Shown one piece after another: positions 1-4,391 of a stretch of 6,841 bases of DNA (the first letter of the stretch is position 1; each line of letters begins with the position of its first letter). The stretch is from Methanosarcina sp. (GTDB lineage: Archaea; Halobacteriota; Methanosarcinia; Methanosarcinales; Methanosarcinaceae), in NCBI GenBank assembly GCA_013331265.1, contig DUGS01000112.1, positions 1-6,841 of the forward strand. Reading direction: 5' to 3'. The position numbers and the translations under genes were made by a program. The notes beneath the pieces were generated by a model that saw only the letters and a list, made by a program, of their open reading frames with translations, was not told the DNA's origin and did not search any database.

Positions 1-188
1 TTCCATGCCTTGAAAACGTGCACCTTCTTTGTCCCGCGTTCCCTGAGGCGGATGATATCAGGTTTGGATTTAGTCCCGGAACCCCGGTTTGCAGCTTTCA
101 GTGCAGCCTGCCGAGGCTGTTTTCCAGTGAAAACTCCATGTTCATTGCCTTCTTCGTCTCGTAAAACAAAATTTCTTGTGTTGGACAT
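1..188 (-). CDS. Non-histone chromosomal protein MC1 (5' part, truncated by window edge)
   Basis: The reverse strand encodes 62 codons plus 2 nt beginning MSNTRNFVLRDEEGNEHGVF and ending at KKVHVFKAW. I recognise this as MC1, the small basic monomeric DNA-bending protein that is abundant in Methanosarcina chromatin. The family is about 93 residues after Met removal, so roughly a third of the protein (C-terminal) lies beyond base 1. Visible family features are the basic stretch around residues 22-35 (GKQPRQAALKAANR), the RLRERGTKK segment (47-55), and Trp62, which equals Trp61 of the mature protein, a residue reported to contact DNA. The start is set by GAGGTGA (plus 194-200), 5 nt before the ATG at 188. 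It is transcribed divergently from mptA. A plus-strand reading frame over the same bases is an antisense shadow. Confidence 0.95.
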   Translation of the reverse strand, partial: MSNTRNFVLRDEEGNEHGVFTGKQPRQAALKAANRGSGTKSKPDIIRLRERGTKKVHVFKAW

Positions 189-193
189 AAAGG

Positions 194-200
194 TCACCTC
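194..200 (-). promoter_or_regulatory. Ribosome binding site of the MC1 gene
   Basis: On the minus strand this reads GAGGTGA, a near-complete complement of the 16S rRNA 3' end, with 5 nt to the ATG. It fixes the MC1 start and fits a highly expressed gene. Confidence 0.85.
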
Positions 201-237
201 GCAAATAGTATTGCTAGACACTGATTAATTTTTAAAG

Positions 238-252
238 TATATAAAATCTTTC
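238..252 (-). promoter_or_regulatory. Likely BRE/TATA promoter of the MC1 gene
   Basis: The minus strand reads GAAAGATTTTATATA, a purine-rich BRE-like hexamer followed by TTTTATATA. A start about 25 nt downstream would fall near plus position 215, giving a leader of about 27 nt that contains the strong ribosome binding site. A second TATA-like sequence farther out (310-317) is an alternative. Confidence 0.55.
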
Positions 253-348
253 TTCATATGTCGTCTATAGTTAGTGGTTTATACAAAACTGCCCTTAATC
301 TGTGCAGGGTATATAAACTAAAATTTTCTAAATTGTCATTAAAATGGG

Positions 349-364
349 AAATATTTAAATATTT
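349..364. repeat. 16-bp perfect palindrome (AAATATTT twice in tandem)
   Basis: The sequence AAATATTTAAATATTT is both a tandem repeat of an 8-bp palindrome and a 16-bp palindrome overall. It lies midway between the MC1 and mptA promoters. It could be a protein-binding site or only AT-rich spacer; nothing here decides. Confidence 0.5.
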
Positions 365-534
365 ATTCCTTGTTAAAAATGCAGCTCAAAATAGTATTCA
401 GGAAAGGGTTTTTAGACACTCTATTAAAATATATTATATTGTACTTTTGTAAAAGAGTCTGGAAAGCACAAACTTTACATGCTATTACTTCTTATGGTCA
501 CTATATTTTTCCAAATGAATTTAATATAATTAGG

Positions 535-543
535 TATTTAATA
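535..543 (+). promoter_or_regulatory. Candidate TATA box of mptA
   Basis: TATTTAATA lies 54 nt before the mptA ATG, so a start near 563-568 would leave a leader of about 30 nt. The match is moderate and other AT-rich candidates are near. Confidence 0.4.
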
Positions 544-548
544 AAAGA

Positions 549-565
549 TTGATTCTACAAATCAA
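549..565. repeat. Inverted repeat TTGATT-N5-AATCAA upstream of mptA
   Basis: TTGATT (549-554) and AATCAA (560-565) form a perfect 6-bp inverted repeat around CTACA, between the candidate TATA box and the expected transcription start. That is an operator-like position. The left half with its loop recurs upstream of the marker 14 gene (3823-3833). Confidence 0.4.
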
Positions 566-597
566 GCACATTTATCTTTTCACGGATCTGGTTAAAT

Positions 598-1554
598 ATG
601 GAACACTGCACTTTCAACCTCCCGGACGTCCAGGCCAGCAAACCAAGCATAGCTATCAATCTTACCCGTGTCGGGGTAACAAATATGAAAAAACTGGTTG
701 AAATCAAACGAAAGGACAAGCGTCCAATAGTATTGATCTCAACTTTTGATGTCTTTGTTGACCTGCCTTCAGACCGTAAGGGAGCAAACCTTTCAAGGAA
801 CTTCGAAGCTGTAGATGAAGTGCTGGAAAAGGTACTCAGCATACCGGTGTATGAAATAGAACAATTATGCAGCGATATTGCACATAACCTGCTGGGCCGC
901 CATGAATATGCAAATCAAGCTGAAGTCAGGATGAAAAGCGAATACATGATAAGGCGCACCTCTCCTTCAACAGGAATCAAGTGCCAGGAAGTCGTCAATA
1001 TCTTTGCCGAAGCTTCAGCTGTAAGGGGCGACGGCGATAAAAACTACTTTGACGTGAAAAAGCTCATAGGGGCCGAAGTTGTAGGAATGACTGCCTGCCC
1101 CTGCGCTCAGGAAATAATGAGAGATAAAGCCGCAAATGAGCTTGCCAATCTTGGAGTTGACAGGGATACAATAATAAAATTCCTGGAAAGAGTCCCGATG
1201 GCTACCCATAACCAGCGCGGAAGAGGCATTATTTCAATCAAAGTAGCTCACGATTTTGATGTATCCCTGGAAAATATAATAAGAATAATTGAACGCTCCA
1301 TGAGTTCAAGTGTTTATGAGGTCCTGAAACGCGCAGACGAAAAGGTTGTTGTGGAAACTGCACACAAGAACCCGAAGTTTGTGGAAGACTGTGTAAGAAC
1401 AATGGCAGATAATGTAGTAAAAGAGTTCCCGAACCTTCCGGATAATGCAGTAATCACTATCAAGCAGACCAATGAAGAAAGCATCCACAGGCACAACGCA
1501 TTTGCCGAAAGGGTAGCTCTCATGGGAGAACTCAGGAACGAAATAAATCAGTAA
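598..1554 (+). CDS. mptA: GTP cyclohydrolase MptA (archaeal type IV, Fe(II)-dependent)
   Basis: This 318-residue protein is recognised as MptA, a FolE2/GCYH-IB-related enzyme. MptA converts GTP to 7,8-dihydroneopterin 2',3'-cyclic phosphate, the first step of tetrahydromethanopterin/tetrahydrosarcinapterin synthesis, in the cytoplasm. Visible signatures are the N-terminal LPDVQ segment (8-12), TFDVFVDLPSDRKGANLSRNFE (49-70), SPSTGIKCQE (122-131), TACPCAQ (165-171), MATHNQRGRG (201-210) and SIHRHNAFAE (295-304). His204 and the His297/His299 pair match the conserved histidines thought to bind iron in the family. Length is normal and complete. The ATG at 598 is the first possible start after an in-frame TGA at 550-552, although the ribosome binding site is weak. 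It is probably monocistronic, with a U-tract terminator about 100 nt after the stop. Confidence 0.95.
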   Translation: MEHCTFNLPDVQASKPSIAINLTRVGVTNMKKLVEIKRKDKRPIVLISTFDVFVDLPSDRKGANLSRNFEAVDEVLEKVLSIPVYEIEQLCSDIAHNLLGRHEYANQAEVRMKSEYMIRRTSPSTGIKCQEVVNIFAEASAVRGDGDKNYFDVKKLIGAEVVGMTACPCAQEIMRDKAANELANLGVDRDTIIKFLERVPMATHNQRGRGIISIKVAHDFDVSLENIIRIIERSMSSSVYEVLKRADEKVVVETAHKNPKFVEDCVRTMADNVVKEFPNLPDNAVITIKQTNEESIHRHNAFAERVALMGELRNEINQ

Positions 1555-1595
1555 AATCAGTAAAATGTTAAATCAGTAAAATGTTAATCAATAAA
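1546..1595 (+). repeat. Tandem repeat at the mptA 3' end (16-bp unit)
   Basis: AATCAGTAAAATGTTA occurs twice in perfect tandem at 1555-1570 and 1571-1586. A partial copy, AATCAGTAAA (1546-1555), spans the mptA stop codon, and a decayed copy, AATCAATAAA, follows at 1586-1595. The first partial copy contributes the last codons and the TAA of mptA. This looks like local slippage duplication. Confidence 0.85.
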
Positions 1596-1654
1596 GAAAG
1601 TAACTTATACTGAGAAAATAGCCGGTTACTGAGAAATCAGCAACCATTAAACTC

Positions 1655-1667
1655 TTTTTTTATTTTT
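1655..1667 (+). terminator. U-tract terminator after mptA
   Basis: T7-A-T5 lies about 100 nt beyond the mptA stop. Archaeal RNA polymerase can terminate on such U-rich tracts without a hairpin. It separates mptA from the next gene, which has its own promoter. Confidence 0.6.
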
Positions 1668-1676
1668 GAATTTAAA

Positions 1677-1711
1677 GGTCTCTATTAAGCCTTTAAGGCT
1701 TTCCAGAGACT
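1677..1711 (+). other. Two-part RNA hairpin between mptA and the DUF2098 gene
   Basis: The outer stem GTCTCT (1678-1683) pairs with AGAGAC (1705-1710), extendable by a G-U pair at 1677/1711. The inner stem AAGCCT (1687-1692) pairs with AGGCTT (1696-1701) around TTA. A 3x3 internal loop lies between. It sits downstream of the mptA U-tract and upstream of the next TATA box, so it may shape the 3' end of read-through mptA transcripts. Function is not known. Confidence 0.55.
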
Positions 1712-1732
1712 CTTACAGGTAAAACCACACAA

Positions 1733-1744
1733 ACTTTATTAAAG
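1733..1744 (+). promoter_or_regulatory. Candidate promoter of the DUF2098 gene
   Basis: ACTTTATTAAAG follows ACCACACAA and is the first of three TTATTAAAG copies (1736, 1767, 1784). A start about 25 nt downstream would be near 1766, leaving a leader of about 85 nt. The two later copies are alternative TATA boxes giving shorter leaders. Confidence 0.4.
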
Positions 1745-1759
1745 GGCCTGAATAACCTA

Positions 1760-1793
1760 TAAGCAGTTATTAAAGATAAGCAGTTATTAAAGA
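1760..1793 (+). repeat. Perfect 17-bp tandem duplication in the DUF2098 upstream region
   Basis: TAAGCAGTTATTAAAGA occurs at 1760-1776 and again, without any mismatch, at 1777-1793. Each copy carries the TATA-like 9-mer TTATTAAAG that is also found at 1736-1744. Perfect identity suggests a recent duplication. Confidence 0.9.
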
Positions 1794-1803
1794 AGGAGTG
1801 GAC

Positions 1804-1842
1804 TTGCAGGGCCTAAAATGCCAGCGTCCTGGAAGCCCTTGA
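1804..1842 (+). CDS. Possible 12-codon leader ORF upstream of the DUF2098 gene
   Basis: AAGGAG (1793-1798) is followed 5 nt later by TTG, opening a frame that would read MQGLKCQRPGSP and stop at TGA 1840-1842. The stop overlaps the GAGGTGA ribosome binding site of the next gene (1841-1847), a layout that would permit translational coupling. A TTG start and the very short length make this speculative. The same stretch can also fold (AGGGC with GCCCT, CCAG with CTGG). Confidence 0.25.
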   Translation: MQGLKCQRPGSP

Positions 1843-1847
1843 GGTGA
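1841..1847 (+). promoter_or_regulatory. Ribosome binding site of the DUF2098 gene
   Basis: GAGGTGA lies 4 nt before the ATG at 1852 and supports that start. Confidence 0.8.
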
Positions 1848-1851
1848 AAGC

Positions 1852-2178
1852 ATGGCTGATGCTGCGGAAATCACAGCTGTCGGGCGGAACAAGAAGACTA
1901 TCAAAGTGGGAGATGCTGTCAAATACGTAAATAGCGATACTGTAAGTCGTGTGACCGAGATCAAAAAAGACGAACAGGGAAATGTTTGGGCTCTGCTCGA
2001 AAGTACCGATCTCTGGTATAAAGAAGAAACTCTGGAATATACAGATCTCAAGCCCACAGAAAAGAGAGAACAAAGAGAATTTACTGCTGAAGAACTGGAA
2101 GAAAGGTTCAGGAAAGAAAGGGAAACAATGCAGGCCTTCGATCTTGGAAAAGCCGGAGGTGGAGGGGCAGGAGGCTAA
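1852..2178 (+). CDS. DUF2098-type small conserved protein of methanogenic archaea
   Basis: The gene encodes 108 residues. The core at about 14-66 (KTIKVGDAVKYVNSDT, RVTEIKKDEQGNVWALLE, LWYKEETLE) matches my recollection of the DUF2098 family. This is a small all-beta, SH3/KOW-like fold known mainly from methanogens, with no proven function. The pattern is glycine-aspartate turn, tyrosine, then an aromatic-rich strand ending in LWY. Residues 68-93 are a very charged predicted helix, and the last ten residues are almost all glycine and alanine (KAGGGGAGG). No signal peptide or membrane segment is visible, so it is probably cytosolic. The start is fixed by GAGGTGA at 1841-1847. The gene has its own upstream promoter candidates and faces the marker 14 gene convergently. 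Family assignment is from pattern memory, without a search. Confidence 0.8.
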   Translation: MADAAEITAVGRNKKTIKVGDAVKYVNSDTVSRVTEIKKDEQGNVWALLESTDLWYKEETLEYTDLKPTEKREQREFTAEELEERFRKERETMQAFDLGKAGGGGAGG

Positions 2179-2224
2179 TTTATCCTGCCTTTACTTCATC
2201 TGCTTTTCCAGGCCTTTTAATACT

Positions 2225-2256
2225 TATTTTTAAACAGTATTTTTAAACAGCTTTTT
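2225..2256 (+). terminator. Cluster of U-tracts terminating the DUF2098 gene, in a 13-bp tandem repeat
   Basis: TATTTTTAAACAG is repeated in tandem at 2225-2237 and 2238-2250, and a further T5 lies at 2252-2256. Three U5 tracts within 30 nt, 50-80 nt after the stop, fit archaeal factor-independent termination. The duplication raises the number of termination tracts. Confidence 0.6.
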
Positions 2257-2267
2257 ATTTATTACAG

Positions 2268-2301
2268 AAAAATGGTAGTTTGGTATATAAGACTACCATT
2301 T
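2268..2301 (-). terminator. Hairpin plus U-tract terminator of the marker 14 gene
   Basis: AAATGGTAGT (2270-2279) and ACTACCATTT (2292-2301) form a perfect 10-bp inverted repeat with a 12-nt loop. Read on the minus strand, the stem runs into TTTTT (plus 2268-2272), about 17 nt after the marker 14 stop codon. For the plus-strand gene the stem has no U-tract behind it but could act as a 3' barrier for read-through. Confidence 0.65.
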
Positions 2302-2317
2302 CACCAGGACTGGCATT

Positions 2318-3751
2318 TCATCTTTCCTGCATTTTCATCCGCTGTGCAAGAATACATTTTCCACCGTGCCTGCCGCCAAGCGGGGTTTGTGGTGTGCCCA
2401 GGGAATTCATACAGCGAGCCATAACAGCTGCACCTCTGGCAAGCCCATCGTCCACAAAGACCACTCTTTCATCGATTTTAGGGGCAAGGTTCATTTTTTC
2501 CAGGCAGCTCAAAATCAGTTTAGGTTTGTTCCCGGTAATTCCTGCTCTACCTGTAATTCCTATAGTGCTGTCTTCAAAAATGAGGCCTTCTTTTTTTGCA
2601 ACCTCTATGAGCCTGCACACCACCTCTGCCATCACCTCGTCAATGACAGCATAAACAATCGACAGTCCATGGTTTTTGCAGATTTCCATGCCTATTGCAC
2701 TCAGTTTTCCCATATTTGAGCCGTTATCGCCCACATCACATCCTATAAGTGTTACGCCTATCTCTTCAGCTGCATCCGGCCGGACAGGGACACTTCCATA
2801 CCTCTTTCTATCTCCAGGGACTTTTTCAATAGTAATAAGCTCATGAATGCGCCTTGAATATTCTTCTATAACTTTAGCTTTCATCTTCAAAGTAATGAAA
2901 GAAGGAGGTTTCTGTTTTTCAAAAACCTCCAGAGCAGTTCCTACCTTCGAGTCAACAACTTTCGATCCCCGGATAATAGCATCAGGAATTGCACCTGCAT
3001 ATCCGCAGAAATTTCCAATTGTTTTTGCATACGGCTGGTTAGTGCTTGTAATCCTGCCGTCAAGAGTTGTCCCGAAGTCGATTGAGATGCAGGGATTCCT
3101 GAAATCCACATCTGTCAATTTCGCCGCTTCCTTGATTCCTGCTGTTGCAAGCTCTCCCTCCATCTCGTTTGCAACAATTTCAACACCAGTAGAGCCAATT
3201 GGAGGCATAACGCTAGCTACAGCCCCGTCAAAGATTACCTTTTCCAGTTTGCTGTATTTCTGGAGCTTCTTTGGGATGTTTGAGACCGACATTGGAGGGG
3301 TCATATTTTTAGGAGGGACTCCTGCCATAAGACACCCTTCTGCCAGGGCTTTGATAAATTCACCGACTTCTTCCGGAGAATCAAAGCCTGCAACCACACC
3401 AGTAGAGCGTACCACGAAGTCCAGGTCAGTTTTTATATCCAGGTTGGCTTTTTCCATGGATTCTATAAGGGTACTCTTTACCAGTTCTGCAACGGCCTCG
3501 CGCGTAAGTTCCACGCCCGTAAGCGTCTTTCCGAACACAACTTCTCCGGGATTTGGAGGGCGGACATCTCTTGTCATGCGTACTACTTTATTAATTATGT
3601 GCGTCCTGCCATTATCCATATTGGTGGCTGTAAGGATACTTTTGGTTGTGGTATTTCCTACTTCTACTGAAGCTACAATAAAGAACGGTTTTGACTTGAG
3701 GTCAATCAAACGAACCTGAGGGGATTCTGCAATTCTGGGTTTCAGAGCCAT
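2318..3751 (-). CDS. Methanogenesis marker protein 14
   Basis: This 477-residue protein is recognised as the methanogenesis marker 14 family, found in methanogens and of unknown biochemical role. It looks cytosolic, with no signal peptide or clear membrane helix. ASKHA-like phosphate motifs are suggested by VEVGNTTTK (29-37) and SIDFGTTLDGRI (223-234). Other conserved-looking blocks are GCDVGDNGSN (337-346), GITGRAGITGNKP (398-410) and VFVDDGLARGAAVMARCM (431-448). The two repeated D/E-x-G-x-T-T-x motifs suggest a duplicated acetate kinase/actin-type nucleotide-binding fold, as in activator ATPases; this is inference from motif shape only. Length appears complete. The ATG at 3751 is supported by AGGAAGGAA (plus 3757-3765) with a 5-nt spacing. 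It is a single gene with its own terminator and a palindrome-rich upstream region. Confidence 0.88.
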   Translation of the reverse strand: MALKPRIAESPQVRLIDLKSKPFFIVASVEVGNTTTKSILTATNMDNGRTHIINKVVRMTRDVRPPNPGEVVFGKTLTGVELTREAVAELVKSTLIESMEKANLDIKTDLDFVVRSTGVVAGFDSPEEVGEFIKALAEGCLMAGVPPKNMTPPMSVSNIPKKLQKYSKLEKVIFDGAVASVMPPIGSTGVEIVANEMEGELATAGIKEAAKLTDVDFRNPCISIDFGTTLDGRITSTNQPYAKTIGNFCGYAGAIPDAIIRGSKVVDSKVGTALEVFEKQKPPSFITLKMKAKVIEEYSRRIHELITIEKVPGDRKRYGSVPVRPDAAEEIGVTLIGCDVGDNGSNMGKLSAIGMEICKNHGLSIVYAVIDEVMAEVVCRLIEVAKKEGLIFEDSTIGITGRAGITGNKPKLILSCLEKMNLAPKIDERVVFVDDGLARGAAVMARCMNSLGTPQTPLGGRHGGKCILAQRMKMQER

Positions 3752-3756
3752 TTTTG

Positions 3757-3765
3757 TTCCTTCCT
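3757..3765 (-). promoter_or_regulatory. Ribosome binding site of the marker 14 gene
   Basis: The minus strand reads AGGAAGGAA, 5 nt from the ATG. It supports the chosen start. Confidence 0.7.
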
Positions 3766-3782
3766 GAGGATCTGTATATAGA

Positions 3783-3792
3783 TAAAATTAAA
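3783..3792 (-). promoter_or_regulatory. Candidate TATA box of the marker 14 gene
   Basis: The minus strand reads TTTAATTTTA; a start about 25 nt downstream would be near 3762, giving a very short leader. A more distal box within the palindrome at 3842-3858 would give a leader of about 70 nt. I cannot choose between them from sequence. Confidence 0.3.
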
Positions 3793-3795
3793 TCC

Positions 3796-3858
3796 ATATC
3801 CTATACGGTTGAATCTGCAGACGTAGAATCAATTAAGTTTGTACTATAGGATATAGTA
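3796..3858. repeat. Pair of TATAGGATAT sites, one a full palindrome, upstream of marker 14
   Basis: TACTATA-GGA-TATAGTA (3842-3858) is a perfect 7-bp inverted repeat with a 3-nt centre. Its core, TATAGGATAT (3845-3854), recurs inverted as ATATCCTATA at 3796-3805. The inner copy abuts the candidate TATA box of the marker 14 gene, a typical place for a repressor or activator site. Confidence 0.65.
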
Positions 3859-4217
3859 AGTTCATTTTAGAAATGATAACAATTAAAAACCGAATTTTAA
3901 GTATCGGATTATTATGGAAGATCTGTCTCCAGGATTCAATAAACACATGCGACAAGAACACAATTTATCTGAAGTTTAAATAAGGTATTAACCAAAACCT
4001 ATAATAATCTTTTCTAAAACACTTCAAATTGCCAGTTTCTTGCAATAATTTTAATTGATTATTAATTGTTGCCGTTCTGTCCACGACTCATAACGACTGT
4101 AATTATTTAGTGATGCCTTTTCATTCATACCTCACAACATTTCTGTAAATGATATTTCAACTCCAGTCAACGTTTTCGATAAAGCCTGAAATTATTTTCC
4201 TATAAGAATAAATTAGA

Positions 4218-4262
4218 GTGCGTAATTATAAAGAGTATAAATTATAAAGAATGTAATTATAA
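4218..4262 (+). repeat. Direct repeats of AATTATAAAGA/GTAATTATAA upstream of the YHS-FrhB gene
   Basis: AATTATAAAGA occurs at 4224-4234 and 4240-4250. GTAATTATAA occurs at 4222-4231 and 4253-4262. The shared AATTATAA core thus appears three times at 15-16 bp spacing, about 130-170 bp before the YHS-FrhB start. Confidence 0.7.
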
Positions 4263-4290
4263 TAATGCAGAGTGATTAATAGATACTCAT

Positions 4291-4300
4291 AATATATAAT
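4291..4300 (+). promoter_or_regulatory. Candidate TATA box of the YHS-FrhB gene
   Basis: AATATATAAT would direct initiation near 4322 and a leader of about 70 nt. A weaker alternative, CATAAATATC at 4347-4356, would give a leader of about 15 nt. Confidence 0.4.
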
Positions 4301-4380
4301 ATTCACAAGTTGAAGAGCCATTTTAGATATTCTCAAGAATTACGCACATAAATATCCTGAAATTTGGGGCAGTAATTATT

Positions 4381-4385
4381 GGAGG
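4381..4385 (+). promoter_or_regulatory. Ribosome binding site of the YHS-FrhB gene
   Basis: GGAGG lies 6 nt before the ATG at 4392 and makes the YHS domain part of the translated protein. Confidence 0.8.
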
Positions 4386-4391
4386 CCTTTA

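Larger units (their letters stand above)
189..597. other. AT-rich divergent intergenic region between MC1 and mptA
   Basis: These 409 nt are strongly AT-rich. Two reading frames of about 60 codons (258-452 and 370-552, plus strand) have no ribosome binding site, no recognisable domain and biased composition, so I do not call genes. The region holds the MC1 promoter near 238-252, a mptA promoter candidate near 535-543, a TATATAAA at 310-317 without an assigned gene, and a perfect 16-bp palindrome at 349-364. No tRNA or known structured RNA was recognised. Confidence 0.7.
4218..4347. repeat. Long-spaced 10-bp inverted repeat GTGCGTAATT / AATTACGCAC
   Basis: GTGCGTAATT (4218-4227) and AATTACGCAC (4338-4347) are exact reverse complements, 110 bp apart. 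They bracket the AATTATAA array and the TATA-like AATATATAAT of the YHS-FrhB gene. Being GC-containing in an AT-rich stretch, they stand out more than the other repeats. Confidence 0.6.
3752..4391. other. 640-nt AT-rich gene-free region between divergent genes
   Basis: No convincing gene lies here. Two tiny frames, 21 codons at 3914-3979 (plus) and 25 codons at 4051-4128 (minus), lack properly placed ribosome binding sites. The region holds the marker 14 promoter and palindromes (3757-3858), a 9-bp inverted repeat with one G-U pair (4042-4050/4064-4072), three AATTATAA copies (4224, 4240, 4255), a 10-bp inverted repeat 110 bp apart (4218-4227/4338-4347), and the promoter of the next gene. Such length is compatible with complex regulation or an unannotated RNA, but nothing matches a known RNA family. 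Confidence 0.65.

Noticed and set aside
10..228. 72-codon plus-strand frame
   Set aside because: It is antisense to the clearly recognised MC1 gene and has no ribosome binding site.
258..552. Two overlapping plus-strand frames (258-452, 370-552)
   Set aside because: They lie in AT-rich spacer, lack ribosome binding sites and show no domain; the composition is typical of translated non-coding DNA.
2847..3719. 290-codon plus-strand frame
   Set aside because: It is entirely antisense to marker 14, whose protein matches a known family; long antisense frames arise from codon bias.
3914..3979. 21-codon plus-strand frame (MEDLSPGFNKHMRQEHNLSEV)
   Set aside because: It looks protein-like but has no ribosome binding site and no recognised relative; it could be a relic, but this cannot be supported.
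4051..4128. 25-codon minus-strand frame preceded by GTGAGGT
   Set aside because: The ribosome-binding-like sequence directly abuts the ATG, which is too close, and the peptide is not recognised.
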